From NCBI GenBank assembly GCA_019638115.1, contig JAHBUK010000003.1, forward strand, positions 682,001 to 746,000: a stretch of 64,000 nt of DNA. Direction: 5' to 3'. Source of the DNA: Flavobacteriales bacterium (GTDB lineage: Bacteria > Bacteroidota > Bacteroidia > Flavobacteriales_F > PHOS-HE28). This document shows positions 34,770-43,474 of this stretch, piece after piece. Made by a program: the position numbers and the translations under genes. Within the stretch, counting starts at the first letter, position 1. Each line of letters opens with the position of its first letter. The notes beneath the pieces were generated by a model. That model ran no database searches and was not told the origin of the DNA. It worked only from the letters and a program-made list of their open reading frames with translations.

Positions 34770-35495
34770 TTATTTGGCGGGTGAATCCAGCACGTCCATG
34801 AAGGCGATGCTGGTGGCTTCCATGTTCTGCACCACCTTGTTCACGCGGGCCACCAAAGTGTTGTAGGCCACATAAGCGACGATGCCGATCACCAGACCGG
34901 CCACCGTGGTGACCATGGCTTGCATGATGCCACCGCTGAGCTGTGCGATCTCCACACCGGCACCACTGATCTTCATGGTGTGGAAGGTGACGATCATACC
35001 GATCACAGTACCGAGGAAGCCGATCATGGGCGCTGCACCGGAGATGGTGGCCAGGATGCTGAGTCCCTTCTCCAACTGGTACACCTCCAGCTTGCCGGCG
35101 TTCTCAATGCTCACCTCGATGTCCTTCAGGGGCTTGCCGATGCGGCTGATGCCCTTGTCCAGCATGCGCGAGATGGGCGATGTGTTCTGCGCGCAGAGGT
35201 TGCGTGCGGAATCGATCTTGCCCTCGTGGATGTAGTCGCGGATCTTGTTCATGAAGTCCTTCTCCGAGCGCAGTGCGCGGCGGATGGCGAGGGCTCGTTC
35301 GATGATGATGTAAATGGCGAGCACCGACATGGCGCCCAGCGGCCCCATGATGTACCAACCGCCGTTCTGGATGAGTTCCCAAACGGAGATGGTCTCGATC
35401 ACGGGTTCCACGTTCGCGGCCGCCGCGGTCTGCTGCAGCAGCTGGCGGGCTGCATCGGTGTTGTCCTGAAGCTGTGCGAAGAGCGGGATGTGCAT
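34770..35495 (-). CDS. exbB: MotA/TolQ/ExbB proton channel family protein
   Basis: First gene of the TonB system operon. 241 residues with three membrane segments: GWYIMGPLGAMSVLAIYIII near residues 47-66, then two in the C-terminal half (TISGAAPMIGFLGTVIGMIV and QAMVTTVAGLVIGIVAYVAY). The GLLGTV-like stretch PMIGFLGTVIGM and the VATTL-like stretch are the family signature. The N-terminal 40 residues lead into the membrane with a glutamine- and alanine-rich region. Confidence 0.92.
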   Translation of the reverse strand: MHIPLFAQLQDNTDAARQLLQQTAAAANVEPVIETISVWELIQNGGWYIMGPLGAMSVLAIYIIIERALAIRRALRSEKDFMNKIRDYIHEGKIDSARNLCAQNTSPISRMLDKGISRIGKPLKDIEVSIENAGKLEVYQLEKGLSILATISGAAPMIGFLGTVIGMIVTFHTMKISGAGVEIAQLSGGIMQAMVTTVAGLVIGIVAYVAYNTLVARVNKVVQNMEATSIAFMDVLDSPAK

Positions 35496-35544
35496 CGGAT
35501 TGAGCTGGTTGGGATGGAACGGAGCAGGGCCCCGGAAAATTTCA

Positions 35545-36768
35545 TCAGATCAGTTTGGCGAGGGCGATCTCGAAGGCGGTACGCGTAAGGTGCAGGCGAT
35601 GCGGATGGCGGGCGTGGCAGTCCTCCAGCGCCTTGCCGATCACGGTGCTCACATCCTGGAAGATGGCCTGGTCCGTGAGCGTATTGCCGGGCTGCATGCA
35701 GTAAGCGAACACGCGGGCCATGCCGCAGTTGGCGATGAAGTCGGGGATCACGCTCACCTTGTGGTCGGCGTGTTCGGCAATGGGGCCGTAAAAGATCTGC
35801 GGATCGGCGAAAGGCACGTTGGCCCCGCTGCTGATCACCTCCAGTCCGCCCGCCACCATGCGGTCCACCTGGTCCTGCGTAACCAAACGGCTGGCCGCGC
35901 AGGGCAGGAAGATCTCCGCGCCCACGTCCCATACACGTTCGTTCACCTCCTCAAAAGGCAGCATGTCTTGCACGCGCAGCTTGTTGCCGTCCTTGTCCAT
36001 GAAGAGTTGGCGTACCTCGTCGGCAGTGAAGCCCTCGGGTTTGATGGCGCCGCCGTGCCGGTCGATGATGCCGGTGATGAGCGCGCCTTCCTGAGCCAGG
36101 TAGTATCCCGCAGCAGCGGCCACGTTGCCCCAGCCTTGTACGATCACGCGCTTGCCCTTCAATTCGCCGCCGTACACGCGGTAGTGGTGGCGTACGCTCT
36201 CGGCCACGCCCCAGCCGGTGATCATGTCGCTCACGGTGTACTTGCCGGCAAGGGGCACGTAGGCGGTGTCGTCCACGATCTTGCTCACGCCTTCACGCAG
36301 CTGGGCGATGGCCTGCAGCTTCACCTCCTCCTGCGTGCCGATGTGGCCGTTCACCACGCCCTCCTGCGGATGGCGCAGGCCGTAGCGCTCGGTGATGGGG
36401 ATCACGTCGTGTACCTCGTCCACGTTCATGTCGCCGCCGGTGCCGTAGTAGGTCTTGAGCAGGGGCATCACGGCTTTGTACCAGCGGTCCAGCACGGCGT
36501 TCTTGCGCGGATCGGTGGGGTCGAAGTCGATGCCGCTCTTGGCACCACCGATCGCAGGGCCGCACACGCTGAACTTCACTTCCATGGTCTTGGCCAGGCT
36601 CTCCACCTCGCGCTTGTCCAGCCCCTTGCGCATGCGCGTTCCTCCGCCCGCCGCACCACCCCGCAGGCTGTTGATCACCACCCAACCTTTGGCGCCGGTG
36701 GGGGCATCGTTCCATTCAAAGACGATCTCGGGGGCACGCTCCTCGAAGCGCTTCAGGGCATCTCTCAT
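35545..36768 (-). CDS. Glu/Leu/Phe/Val dehydrogenase family protein
   Basis: NAD(P)-dependent oxidative deaminase of an amino acid. 407 residues. The N-terminal dimerisation domain contains SLRGGAAGGGTRM and the catalytic region GGAKSGIDFDPTDPRK; a Rossmann fold follows with VIVQGWGNVAAAAGYYLA. The substrate cannot be fixed from motifs alone: this subgroup in Bacteroidota is annotated both as glutamate and as leucine/valine dehydrogenase. It is transcribed alone from the TACCTTTG promoter at 36793-36800. Confidence 0.88.
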   Translation of the reverse strand: MRDALKRFEERAPEIVFEWNDAPTGAKGWVVINSLRGGAAGGGTRMRKGLDKREVESLAKTMEVKFSVCGPAIGGAKSGIDFDPTDPRKNAVLDRWYKAVMPLLKTYYGTGGDMNVDEVHDVIPITERYGLRHPQEGVVNGHIGTQEEVKLQAIAQLREGVSKIVDDTAYVPLAGKYTVSDMITGWGVAESVRHHYRVYGGELKGKRVIVQGWGNVAAAAGYYLAQEGALITGIIDRHGGAIKPEGFTADEVRQLFMDKDGNKLRVQDMLPFEEVNERVWDVGAEIFLPCAASRLVTQDQVDRMVAGGLEVISSGANVPFADPQIFYGPIAEHADHKVSVIPDFIANCGMARVFAYCMQPGNTLTDQAIFQDVSTVIGKALEDCHARHPHRLHLTRTAFEIALAKLI

Positions 36769-36792
36769 CGCACAATTCCGCTAAGGCGAGGC

Positions 36793-36800
36793 CAAAGGTA
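36793..36800 (-). promoter_or_regulatory. -7 promoter element for the dehydrogenase gene
   Basis: The minus strand reads TACCTTTG, an exact TAnnTTTG match, 24 bp before the start codon. Confidence 0.5.
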
Positions 36801-36820
36801 ACCGGCACCTGTGCGGAGGG

Positions 36821-36838
36821 CCTGCCGCAGGGGGCAGG
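36821..36838. repeat. Short palindrome CCTGCC/GGCAGG between two minus-strand genes
   Basis: Arms CCTGCC and GGCAGG with a six-base loop, 45 bp past the stop of the gene at 36883-37899. It resembles half of the 20-bp palindrome at 10392-10411 and may act as a transcript end. Confidence 0.45.
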
Positions 36839-36882
36839 TTATCCATGGCGCTGGTGTTAATTGGGGAGGCCCCAAGTTGGGC

Positions 36883-37899
36883 TCACTGCCTAACCAAGCG
36901 GGTGTGACCCAGCACCACCCCATCCATGGTAAGCGCTTGCACGGCGTAGAGTCCCGGCGCTATGTGTCCGAGTTGGATAGGACTGGACTCCTGCTCCGCT
37001 CTGAATGTGCCCGCCAGCGCACCATTGGCGGCGATCAAGTGCAGCAAGAGCGGACCGTTCGAACGGTTGAGTACGGTCACATCCCCTTCCGTTACTGTGG
37101 GGAAAAGGCTGAATGGATCCGAGTCGTTCACTTCATCCAGCCCTATGGGCATGACGAACACGGTGATTGACATGTCCCTGGTCACTTGCCCGATGAGCTG
37201 ACCATTTCGGTATTCGGAACCTCGGATATTGACGTTGTACTCGCCGATCACAAAAGCCGCGTCCCAGAGTAATTCCCCATTCACCGGGTCGAGCTCGAAG
37301 GAATTCGTTGCTGGCGGCAAGCTATATCCACCCACAGGCACACAACCTAACCCAAGAGCTGGGGTCAACTCGAACACCACGCTGTCGCCATCCACCTCAT
37401 AGTATCCCGGATCATGAACGATGACCCAGCCATTCCTCCGGATCATGAATTGAAGCGTGTCGAATCCGATCGAATGATTGGGGTCGAGAGTCGGATCGAT
37501 CACGATCAGCGCACTTATGCATGCGCTTTGGGAACTGGAGTTCGGGATATTGATTATACCTGGGATACGGTTGTATCCATCGAAATTTACCGTGTAAGAG
37601 CCAAAGGACGAGTAGGTGTGGATGATCGCGTACGTGCTCAGTCGGATATCGCGGTTTGGGAAGTCAATGATGCTCGTTCTGGGTACAACGCCTTCATTGC
37701 CATCTCCGAAGTCAACGGTGATCTCCAGGAAGTCCCAAGCCGTCAACTTGGTGTATACATCGACTTCGATCTGATAAGTCAGTGGGTTCCCGTCCACCGG
37801 CGCATAGCGGATTTCCCCTCCCCTGAAGGTTGTTGCCATCGATGGCGCCGCAGCAGCACAAGCCAGAAGGAAGGCGAAGTACCTGGTCGTTTTGGTCAT
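36883..37899 (-). CDS. Secreted protein with cadherin/PKD-like region and T9SS-type C-terminus, unknown function
   Basis: 338 residues with signal peptide (YFAFLLACAAAAPSMA). The N-terminal FRGGEIRYAPVDGNPLTYQIEVDVYT and FGDGNEGVVPRT segments resemble extracellular beta-sandwich domains with PKD-like turns, common in gliding-related surface proteins of Bacteroidota. The last 80 residues (SLFPTVTEGDVTVLN, then GHIAPGLYAVQALT) form a type A sorting domain. Base composition is somewhat lower in GC than the neighbours. No enzyme motif is seen. A near-consensus promoter TACTTCGA lies at 37919-37926. Confidence 0.75.
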   Translation of the reverse strand: MTKTTRYFAFLLACAAAAPSMATTFRGGEIRYAPVDGNPLTYQIEVDVYTKLTAWDFLEITVDFGDGNEGVVPRTSIIDFPNRDIRLSTYAIIHTYSSFGSYTVNFDGYNRIPGIINIPNSSSQSACISALIVIDPTLDPNHSIGFDTLQFMIRRNGWVIVHDPGYYEVDGDSVVFELTPALGLGCVPVGGYSLPPATNSFELDPVNGELLWDAAFVIGEYNVNIRGSEYRNGQLIGQVTRDMSITVFVMPIGLDEVNDSDPFSLFPTVTEGDVTVLNRSNGPLLLHLIAANGALAGTFRAEQESSPIQLGHIAPGLYAVQALTMDGVVLGHTRLVRQ

Positions 37900-37970
37900 G
37901 TTGTGAGGAGTTTTCAGATCGAAGTATCAGCCAAGGTAGGCATGGGGCATGGAGACTATCCTGAATGCTG

Positions 37971-39032
37971 CTATGCGCGATACGCTGTGCCGCCCACACT
38001 ATCCCCTCGCGCGCCGGTCACGGTGGCCAATGCGGTGGCCTCTCCCCGCATGCGCAACACCCCCAGCAGCGCGAAGACCAGCGCTTCCTTGAAGTCCACC
38101 AGCTTCTGGTCCGGCACCTCCACCGGCACCTGGGCCAGCGCCTTCAGCCGCTCCACGAGGAAGCTATTGTGCGCTCCTCCGCCGGTCACGAGCACGGGAC
38201 CATCGGCAGGTTCCAATGCACGGGCGAGTTGTCCGGCGATGTGCTCCACCGTGCTGCGTAGTCGGTCGGCAACAGGGATATGGGCATCGGAGATCAGGGG
38301 CTTCACGGCGGCATCGAACCACTCGCGGCCCAAGGAGCGGGGTGGGGGATGGCGGTGGAAGGGGAGGGCATCAAGAGCCTGCAGAAGTTCGCTGTTCAAG
38401 TGACCGCTTCGCGCCAGTGCCCCTTCGGCATCGTAGACCAGTCCGGCTTCCTGTGCCAGGAAGTCCAGCGCCTGGTTGCCAATGCAGACGTCGTATCCGA
38501 GGATGCCCTCCGCGCCATGCAGGCCGATGTTGCAGATGCCACCGATGTTGAGGAAGGCCTGGTACGCGGGGAAGAGGAGCCGCTCGCCCAAGGGCACCAG
38601 CGGCGCGCCCTGTCCACCCAGTGCCACGTCCTTGCTGCGGAAGTCGCACACGGTGGGCATGCCGCTGATGGCCGCGATGTGCGCCCCGCAGCCGAGTTGT
38701 GTGGTGAGGCCTTCCTCCGGCTTGTGGAAGAGCGTGTGGCCGTGGGAGGCGATCAGGTCCACGGTGGCGCCTGCGAGCAGTTCTCGGCAGGCTTCGCCGA
38801 TGAGGATGCCGAGGTCGCGGTGCAGGCGGGCGGCCTCCAGCGCGCTGCCGTCCATGACTTGCAGCAGCCGTTGTCGGAAAGCGGGCGTGTAGGGAACCGT
38901 GCGGGCCTCGCGGATGTTGAAGCTCCAAGTACCTTCCTCCAGTTGGAAGTTGCACCATGCGAGGTCCAAGCCATCGAGCGAACTACCGCTCATGACGCCC
39001 ACTGCTTCCCAGGTGCGCTTTTGTGCTTCCAC
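37971..39032 (-). CDS. anmK: Anhydro-N-acetylmuramic acid kinase
   Basis: Phosphorylates and opens 1,6-anhydro-MurNAc in cell-wall recycling, giving MurNAc 6-phosphate. 353 residues, normal length. The N-terminal VGVMSGSSLDGLDLAWC is the family hallmark, followed by IASHGHTLFHKPEEGLTTQLGCGAHIA, FLNIGGICNIGLHG and the C-terminal VLVTGGGAHNSFLVERL. murF in the same region also acts on murein. Confidence 0.94.
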   Translation of the reverse strand: MEAQKRTWEAVGVMSGSSLDGLDLAWCNFQLEEGTWSFNIREARTVPYTPAFRQRLLQVMDGSALEAARLHRDLGILIGEACRELLAGATVDLIASHGHTLFHKPEEGLTTQLGCGAHIAAISGMPTVCDFRSKDVALGGQGAPLVPLGERLLFPAYQAFLNIGGICNIGLHGAEGILGYDVCIGNQALDFLAQEAGLVYDAEGALARSGHLNSELLQALDALPFHRHPPPRSLGREWFDAAVKPLISDAHIPVADRLRSTVEHIAGQLARALEPADGPVLVTGGGAHNSFLVERLKALAQVPVEVPDQKLVDFKEALVFALLGVLRMRGEATALATVTGARGDSVGGTAYRA

Positions 39033-39049
39033 GGCGCGAAGTTACCCGC

Positions 39050-39057
39050 TACTTTTG
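39050..39057 (+). promoter_or_regulatory. -7 promoter element for the acyl-CoA dehydrogenase
   Basis: TACTTTTG matches TAnnTTTG exactly, 22 bp before the ATG at 39080. It lies between the divergent anmK and dehydrogenase starts. Confidence 0.5.
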
Positions 39058-39079
39058 CCAACCCCAGAACAGACCGACC

Positions 39080-40249
39080 ATGCAAGACACCGCCACCCTC
39101 GCAGGCCTCAATTTCGAACTCTCCGAAGAGCAGCTCGCAGCACGCGATGCCGCCCGTGATTTCGCCCAGAACGTGCTGAAGCCCGGCGTGATCGACCGCG
39201 ACCGCGAGCAGCGCTTTCCGGCCGAGGAGATCAAGCAGCTCGGTGAACTCGGTTTCCTGGGCATGATGGTGGACCCCAAGTATGGCGGCGGCGGCATGGA
39301 CACCATCAGCTACGTGCTGGTGATGGAGGAGTTGAGCAAGGTGGACGCCAGCGCCAGCGTAGTAGTGAGCGTGAACAACAGCCTGGTGTGCTACGGCCTG
39401 GAGAATTATGGCACCGAAGAGCAGAAGCAGAAGTACCTGGTGCCATTGGCCAAGGGCGAGAAGATCGGGGCATTCTGCCTCAGCGAGCCCGAGGCCGGCA
39501 GCGATGCCACCAGCCAGCGCACCACCGCCATCGACATGGGCGACCACTACCTGCTGAATGGTACCAAGAACTGGATCACCAACGGTGGCACCGCAAGCAC
39601 CTATCTGGTCATTGCACAGACCGATGCTGCCAAAGGACACAAGGGCATCAACTGCCTCATCGTGGAAAAAGGCATGCCCGGCTTCGTGGTAGGTGCCAAG
39701 GAGGACAAGCTCGGTATCCGTGGTAGCGACACCCACACCCTGATGTTCCAAGATGTGAAGGTGCCCAAGGAGAACCGCATCGGCGAGGATGGTTTTGGGT
39801 TCACCTTCGCCATGAAGACCTTGAGCGGCGGACGCATCGGGATCGCATCACAGGCCCTTGGTATCGCAAGCGGTGCCTACGAATTGGCGCTCGCCTACAG
39901 CAAAGAGCGTAAGGCTTTCGGAAAAGCGATCAGTGAGCACCAGGCCATCGCCTTCAAACTGGCCGACATGGCCACGGAGATCGAGGCAGCGCGCTTGCTC
40001 TGCCTTAAGGCCGCGTGGTTGAAAGACCAGCACCTGAACTACGACCAAGCCAGCGCCATGGCCAAGGTCTTCGCCAGCGAAGTGGCCATGAAGACCACGG
40101 TGGAAGCCGTGCAGATCCATGGTGGATACGGCTTTGTGAAGGAGTACCACGTGGAGCGCCTGATGCGCGACGCCAAGATCACCCAGATCTACGAAGGCAC
40201 CAGCGAGGTGCAGCGCATCGTGATCAGCCGTGGCGTGCTGAAAGGCTGA
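39080..40249 (+). CDS. Acyl-CoA dehydrogenase, short/medium-chain type
   Basis: FAD enzyme that oxidises acyl-CoA to trans-2-enoyl-CoA, passing electrons to electron-transfer flavoprotein. 389 residues from MQDTATLAGLNFELSEEQ; the frame upstream of that ATG overlaps anmK and contains the promoter. Signatures: GAFCLSEPEAGSDATSQRT (FAD and substrate site), RGSDTHTLMFQDVKVP, the QIHGGYGFVKEYHVERLMRD stretch and IYEGTSEVQRIVISR with the catalytic glutamate in YEGT. It could act on butyryl-CoA or a branched-chain acyl-CoA. Confidence 0.92.
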   Translation: MQDTATLAGLNFELSEEQLAARDAARDFAQNVLKPGVIDRDREQRFPAEEIKQLGELGFLGMMVDPKYGGGGMDTISYVLVMEELSKVDASASVVVSVNNSLVCYGLENYGTEEQKQKYLVPLAKGEKIGAFCLSEPEAGSDATSQRTTAIDMGDHYLLNGTKNWITNGGTASTYLVIAQTDAAKGHKGINCLIVEKGMPGFVVGAKEDKLGIRGSDTHTLMFQDVKVPKENRIGEDGFGFTFAMKTLSGGRIGIASQALGIASGAYELALAYSKERKAFGKAISEHQAIAFKLADMATEIEAARLLCLKAAWLKDQHLNYDQASAMAKVFASEVAMKTTVEAVQIHGGYGFVKEYHVERLMRDAKITQIYEGTSEVQRIVISRGVLKG

Positions 40250-40287
40250 TCGGTGCGCTCAACCCTCTTGCACGCGCACCTGCACCG

Positions 40288-40343
40288 CCTGCCTGCCGGT
40301 AGCAGGTCGACCACATGCTGAGCAGAGTCGAAGCAGGGTCGAC
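40288..40343 (-). repeat. Composite repeat: palindrome fragment plus 38-bp repeat copy B
   Basis: 40288-40306 is an imperfect copy of the 20-bp palindrome of 10392-10411. It is followed directly by an inverted copy (40306-40343) of the 38-bp repeat at 22144-22181, with 36 of 38 bases identical. It lies just past the stop of the acyl-CoA dehydrogenase. Confidence 0.8.
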
Positions 40344-40346
40344 ACA

Positions 40347-41633
40347 TCACAGCGCCTCCAACACCGTCTCCAGCTTGATGCCCCGCGAGCCTTTCACCAG
40401 TACCAAGTACCCGGTTAGGCCTTCGGCCTTCAGGGCCTGCAGCAAGGTGGCGGCATCCGGGTAGGAACGTTCGGAGGTGCTGCGTTGGAACTCCGGACCC
40501 ACGAAGCGGGCATCCAATCGCAGTTCATCGATCAGCTGAACGATGGTGTCGTGCTCCTTCCGGCTGTCCGCGCCCAGTTCCAGCATGTCGCCGAGGATCG
40601 CGAGCTTGGGCCGGTCGGTGGCCATGCCCGCGAAGTTCCGCAGTGCGGCGGCCATGCTGGTGGGGTTGGCGTTGTAGGCATCGAGGACCAACTGATTGCG
40701 CCCGGTATCGGAGAACTGCGACCGGTTGTTGCTGGGCGCGTAATCGGACAGCGCCTGGGCGATACGTTCATCAGGCACACCAAAATGCTGGCCCATGGCC
40801 ACGGCCGCAAGCGCATTGGGCAGGTTGTAGTCACCGATCACCTGCGTTTTCACATGGTATGCGCGTTCATCCCGCCCGGCGAATACGAGTTCCATGAAGG
40901 GGCCGGATGAGGCGGTATCGCCGGAGGTATCCGCTTCGGGTGTGTGGCCGTAGGTGATGCGTTCGATACCGGCACTTCGCTCCATCAGCAATACGTCGTC
41001 CGAGTTGACGAACACCGTTCCTGAGTGGCTGCCGAGGTAAGCGTACATCTCGGTCTTGGCGGTGATCACACCCTCATAGCTTCCGAAGCCTTCGAGATGC
41101 GCCTTACCTACGTTGGTGATCATACCGTGGGTGGGTTCGGCGATATCCACCAGTTCCTTGATGTCGCCCACCTTGTTCGCGCCCATTTCGATGATGGCGA
41201 TCCGATGTTCTTTGCTCATTCGGAGCAAGGTCAGGGGCACGCCGATGTGGTTGTTCAGGTTACCGGTGGTGGCCAGGGTGGACCGGTCCGCGGCCAATAC
41301 GGCATGCACCAGTTCCTTGGTGGTGGTCTTGCCGTTCGTGCCGGTGATGCCGATCACAGGTATGTCGAAGGTTCGCCGGTGGTGTGTGGCCAAGTGCTGC
41401 AAGGCTTGCAAGGCATCGGTTACCAATAGGAAGCGCTCATCCGTAACCACGGCAGGATCGTCCACCACGGCCCAACGTGCGCCCTTGTCGAAGGCCTCAC
41501 GCGCGAAGGCGTTGGCATTAAAATTCGGTCCTTTCAGTGCGAAGAACATGCACCCGTTGCTAATGGCCCGGGTATCCGTGCAAGCACCGGTGCTGTTCAG
41601 GAAGTGGGCGTGGAGGGTATCCGTGGTGGTCAT
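40347..41633 (-). CDS. murF: UDP-N-acetylmuramoyl-tripeptide--D-alanyl-D-alanine ligase
   Basis: Adds D-Ala-D-Ala to the UDP-MurNAc tripeptide, the last cytoplasmic step in building the murein precursor. 428 residues with the Mur-ligase fold: N-terminal SNGCMFFALKGPNFNAN region, ATP loop GITGTNGKTTTKELV, EMGANKVGDIKEL, LNNHIGVPLTLL and the C-terminal VLDAYNANPTSM. It lies downstream of gldJ on the same strand with a strong terminator between them. Confidence 0.94.
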   Translation of the reverse strand: MTTTDTLHAHFLNSTGACTDTRAISNGCMFFALKGPNFNANAFAREAFDKGARWAVVDDPAVVTDERFLLVTDALQALQHLATHHRRTFDIPVIGITGTNGKTTTKELVHAVLAADRSTLATTGNLNNHIGVPLTLLRMSKEHRIAIIEMGANKVGDIKELVDIAEPTHGMITNVGKAHLEGFGSYEGVITAKTEMYAYLGSHSGTVFVNSDDVLLMERSAGIERITYGHTPEADTSGDTASSGPFMELVFAGRDERAYHVKTQVIGDYNLPNALAAVAMGQHFGVPDERIAQALSDYAPSNNRSQFSDTGRNQLVLDAYNANPTSMAAALRNFAGMATDRPKLAILGDMLELGADSRKEHDTIVQLIDELRLDARFVGPEFQRSTSERSYPDAATLLQALKAEGLTGYLVLVKGSRGIKLETVLEAL

Positions 41634-41642
41634 GAACGAAAG

Positions 41643-41666
41643 AGCCCCCGACCATGGTCGGGGGCT
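41643..41666 (-). terminator. Terminator hairpin after gldJ
   Basis: A perfect palindrome whose arms AGCCCCCGACCA and TGGTCGGGGGCT can form a very stable stem. It lies 24 bp past the gldJ stop on the minus strand and just upstream of murF; no long T run follows, so attenuation is also possible. Confidence 0.55.
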
Positions 41667-41689
41667 CGAAAGTTAGCGGGTGTGTGTGC

Positions 41690-43444
41690 TTAGCGCTTCA
41701 GCTTGTCGCGGCGCTTGTCGTCGCCCATGCCACGGGGGCTGCCTACGCGGGTCATGGCACAACGGAAACCAATGGTGGCCGTGCTCTGACGCTCGTCCAA
41801 GTGGCGGCGTGTGGCCGGGTTGGCCCAGTAGATGCGGTCGGCCCAGCTTGCGCCTTTGTAAACGCGGCTGCGATCGTTCACCAAGGTGGTCTTACCCCAA
41901 TCGTACATGGCATTTCCCTCAAAGCTGGGGTCCTCGAAGCGGATGCTGCTATCGATGTCGCCGTCGAGGTAGTTGATGTTGTCGGAGATGCGGTAGTTGC
42001 GGCGGTCGATGTTCTCCTCAACCGTCACGTTGCGCCAGCGCAGGTCACCAGGCTGGTCGCTTTGGTAATCGCTGATGCCCCCCAGCAGTTTCGGGCTGAT
42101 CTCCAAGTCCTGGCCCTTGATCTTGTCGATCATGTCCTGCACGCGCTGCATGGCTGCATCCTGCTTGCGGGTGTTGTAGAACTCGATGGCCTCGTCGATG
42201 TCGGTCAGCAGGGCATCGATGAGGGTGGCCTCCTCATCGGTGGCGCGGCCTTGCATGGCGGTCTGGAACTCGGTGAGGTAGTACTTGATGCCGTCCACAT
42301 CGTAGTTCACCAGGTCATGCTTGTCCTGGATCACGCCGTCGCTGTTCAGCACTTTGGTCTTGAACACGTTGCCACGGAAGGGGCGGAAATCGTCCTTGTC
42401 CTCGGGGCTCAGCGGGCGGTACACGTCCATCACCCACTCGCTCACGTTGCCGGCCATGTTGTACAGGCCGTAATCGTTGGGCCAGTAGCTGAACACGGGA
42501 GCGGTCACATCGGCGTTGTCGTTCAAGCTGCCGGCCACACCCATGTAGTCACCCTTGCCACGCATGAAGTTGCCGCGGAAGTCACCGTAGAACTGGCCTC
42601 CCTTCTTGCGGCTGTCATAGCGCACCCAGTGGCCGTTCCAAGGATAGATGCGGCGCTCCACGATGCGCTCATCCACGGTGTTGCCCACCAAGCCGAGTGC
42701 GGCATATTCCCATTCGGCCTCGGTAGGCAGGCGGTAGCGGGGGAGCAGCACGCCGTCCTCCATGCGCAGGTTGCGGCGGTCCTTGTTCGGGTTGAAGTCC
42801 ATCACACCGTCCACCTTCTTGCCGCTCTCGTACTGGCCGGCCAGGTAGGCATCGGTGGTGAAGTGGTCCTCGTTGATCTGGTTGGGGTAGTGCTCGAAGA
42901 GGCCTTCGCGGATCACGATGATCTCGTTCACACGGTCGGTCCGCCAAGCGCAGTAGTCATTGGCCTGCAGCCAGTTGACACCAACCACGGGGTAGTCGCG
43001 GTAGGCCGGGTGGCGAAGGTAGTACTCCACATAAGGCTCGTTGAAAGCCAGTTTGCTGCGCCATACCAACGTGTCGGGCAGGGCCTTCTTGTAGATCTCG
43101 GGGTAATCCGCTGCGAACACGCGGTCCAGCCAGTAGATGTATTCCAGCCAGTAGAAGTTGGTCACTTCCACTTCATCCATATAGAAGGAAGAAACCGTTA
43201 CGTTCCGCGGGATGTTGTTCCAATCGTGGGTCAGGTCGTCCGTTACCCGGCCCATGGTGAACTGGCCACCTTCGATCAACACCAGTCCGGGACCGGTCTC
43301 TTGTTCGTCAAAGCCCACCTTCTCGAAGCCCCCGTTCTTGGAATCGTTGTAGTTCCAACCGGTGGCACCGCTCTTTTCGAACTGGCATGCACCGAACAAC
43401 AGGGGGGCGATGGCGGCTATTGCGATGTTCCTGGCAAGGCTCAT
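41690..43444 (-). CDS. gldJ: Gliding motility lipoprotein GldJ
   Basis: Outer-membrane-associated lipoprotein needed for gliding and for stability of other Gld proteins and T9SS function. 584 residues with lipobox LLFGAC near residue 20. The body is a formylglycine-generating-enzyme-like domain: LVLIEGGQFTMG, VTVSSFYMDEVEVTNFYWLEY, PVVGVNWLQANDYCAWRTDR, YRLPTEAEWEYAALG, NMAGNVSEWVMDV and the ending KGASWADRIYWANPATRRHLDERQSTATIGFRC. The basic tail DDKRRDKLKR is the region reported as important for T9SS in GldJ of Flavobacterium johnsoniae. It follows porP by 30 bp in one operon. Confidence 0.93.
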   Translation of the reverse strand: MSLARNIAIAAIAPLLFGACQFEKSGATGWNYNDSKNGGFEKVGFDEQETGPGLVLIEGGQFTMGRVTDDLTHDWNNIPRNVTVSSFYMDEVEVTNFYWLEYIYWLDRVFAADYPEIYKKALPDTLVWRSKLAFNEPYVEYYLRHPAYRDYPVVGVNWLQANDYCAWRTDRVNEIIVIREGLFEHYPNQINEDHFTTDAYLAGQYESGKKVDGVMDFNPNKDRRNLRMEDGVLLPRYRLPTEAEWEYAALGLVGNTVDERIVERRIYPWNGHWVRYDSRKKGGQFYGDFRGNFMRGKGDYMGVAGSLNDNADVTAPVFSYWPNDYGLYNMAGNVSEWVMDVYRPLSPEDKDDFRPFRGNVFKTKVLNSDGVIQDKHDLVNYDVDGIKYYLTEFQTAMQGRATDEEATLIDALLTDIDEAIEFYNTRKQDAAMQRVQDMIDKIKGQDLEISPKLLGGISDYQSDQPGDLRWRNVTVEENIDRRNYRISDNINYLDGDIDSSIRFEDPSFEGNAMYDWGKTTLVNDRSRVYKGASWADRIYWANPATRRHLDERQSTATIGFRCAMTRVGSPRGMGDDKRRDKLKR

Positions 43445-43474
43445 GGTCTTGTGGGAATTCGTTGCTGGTCTGGA

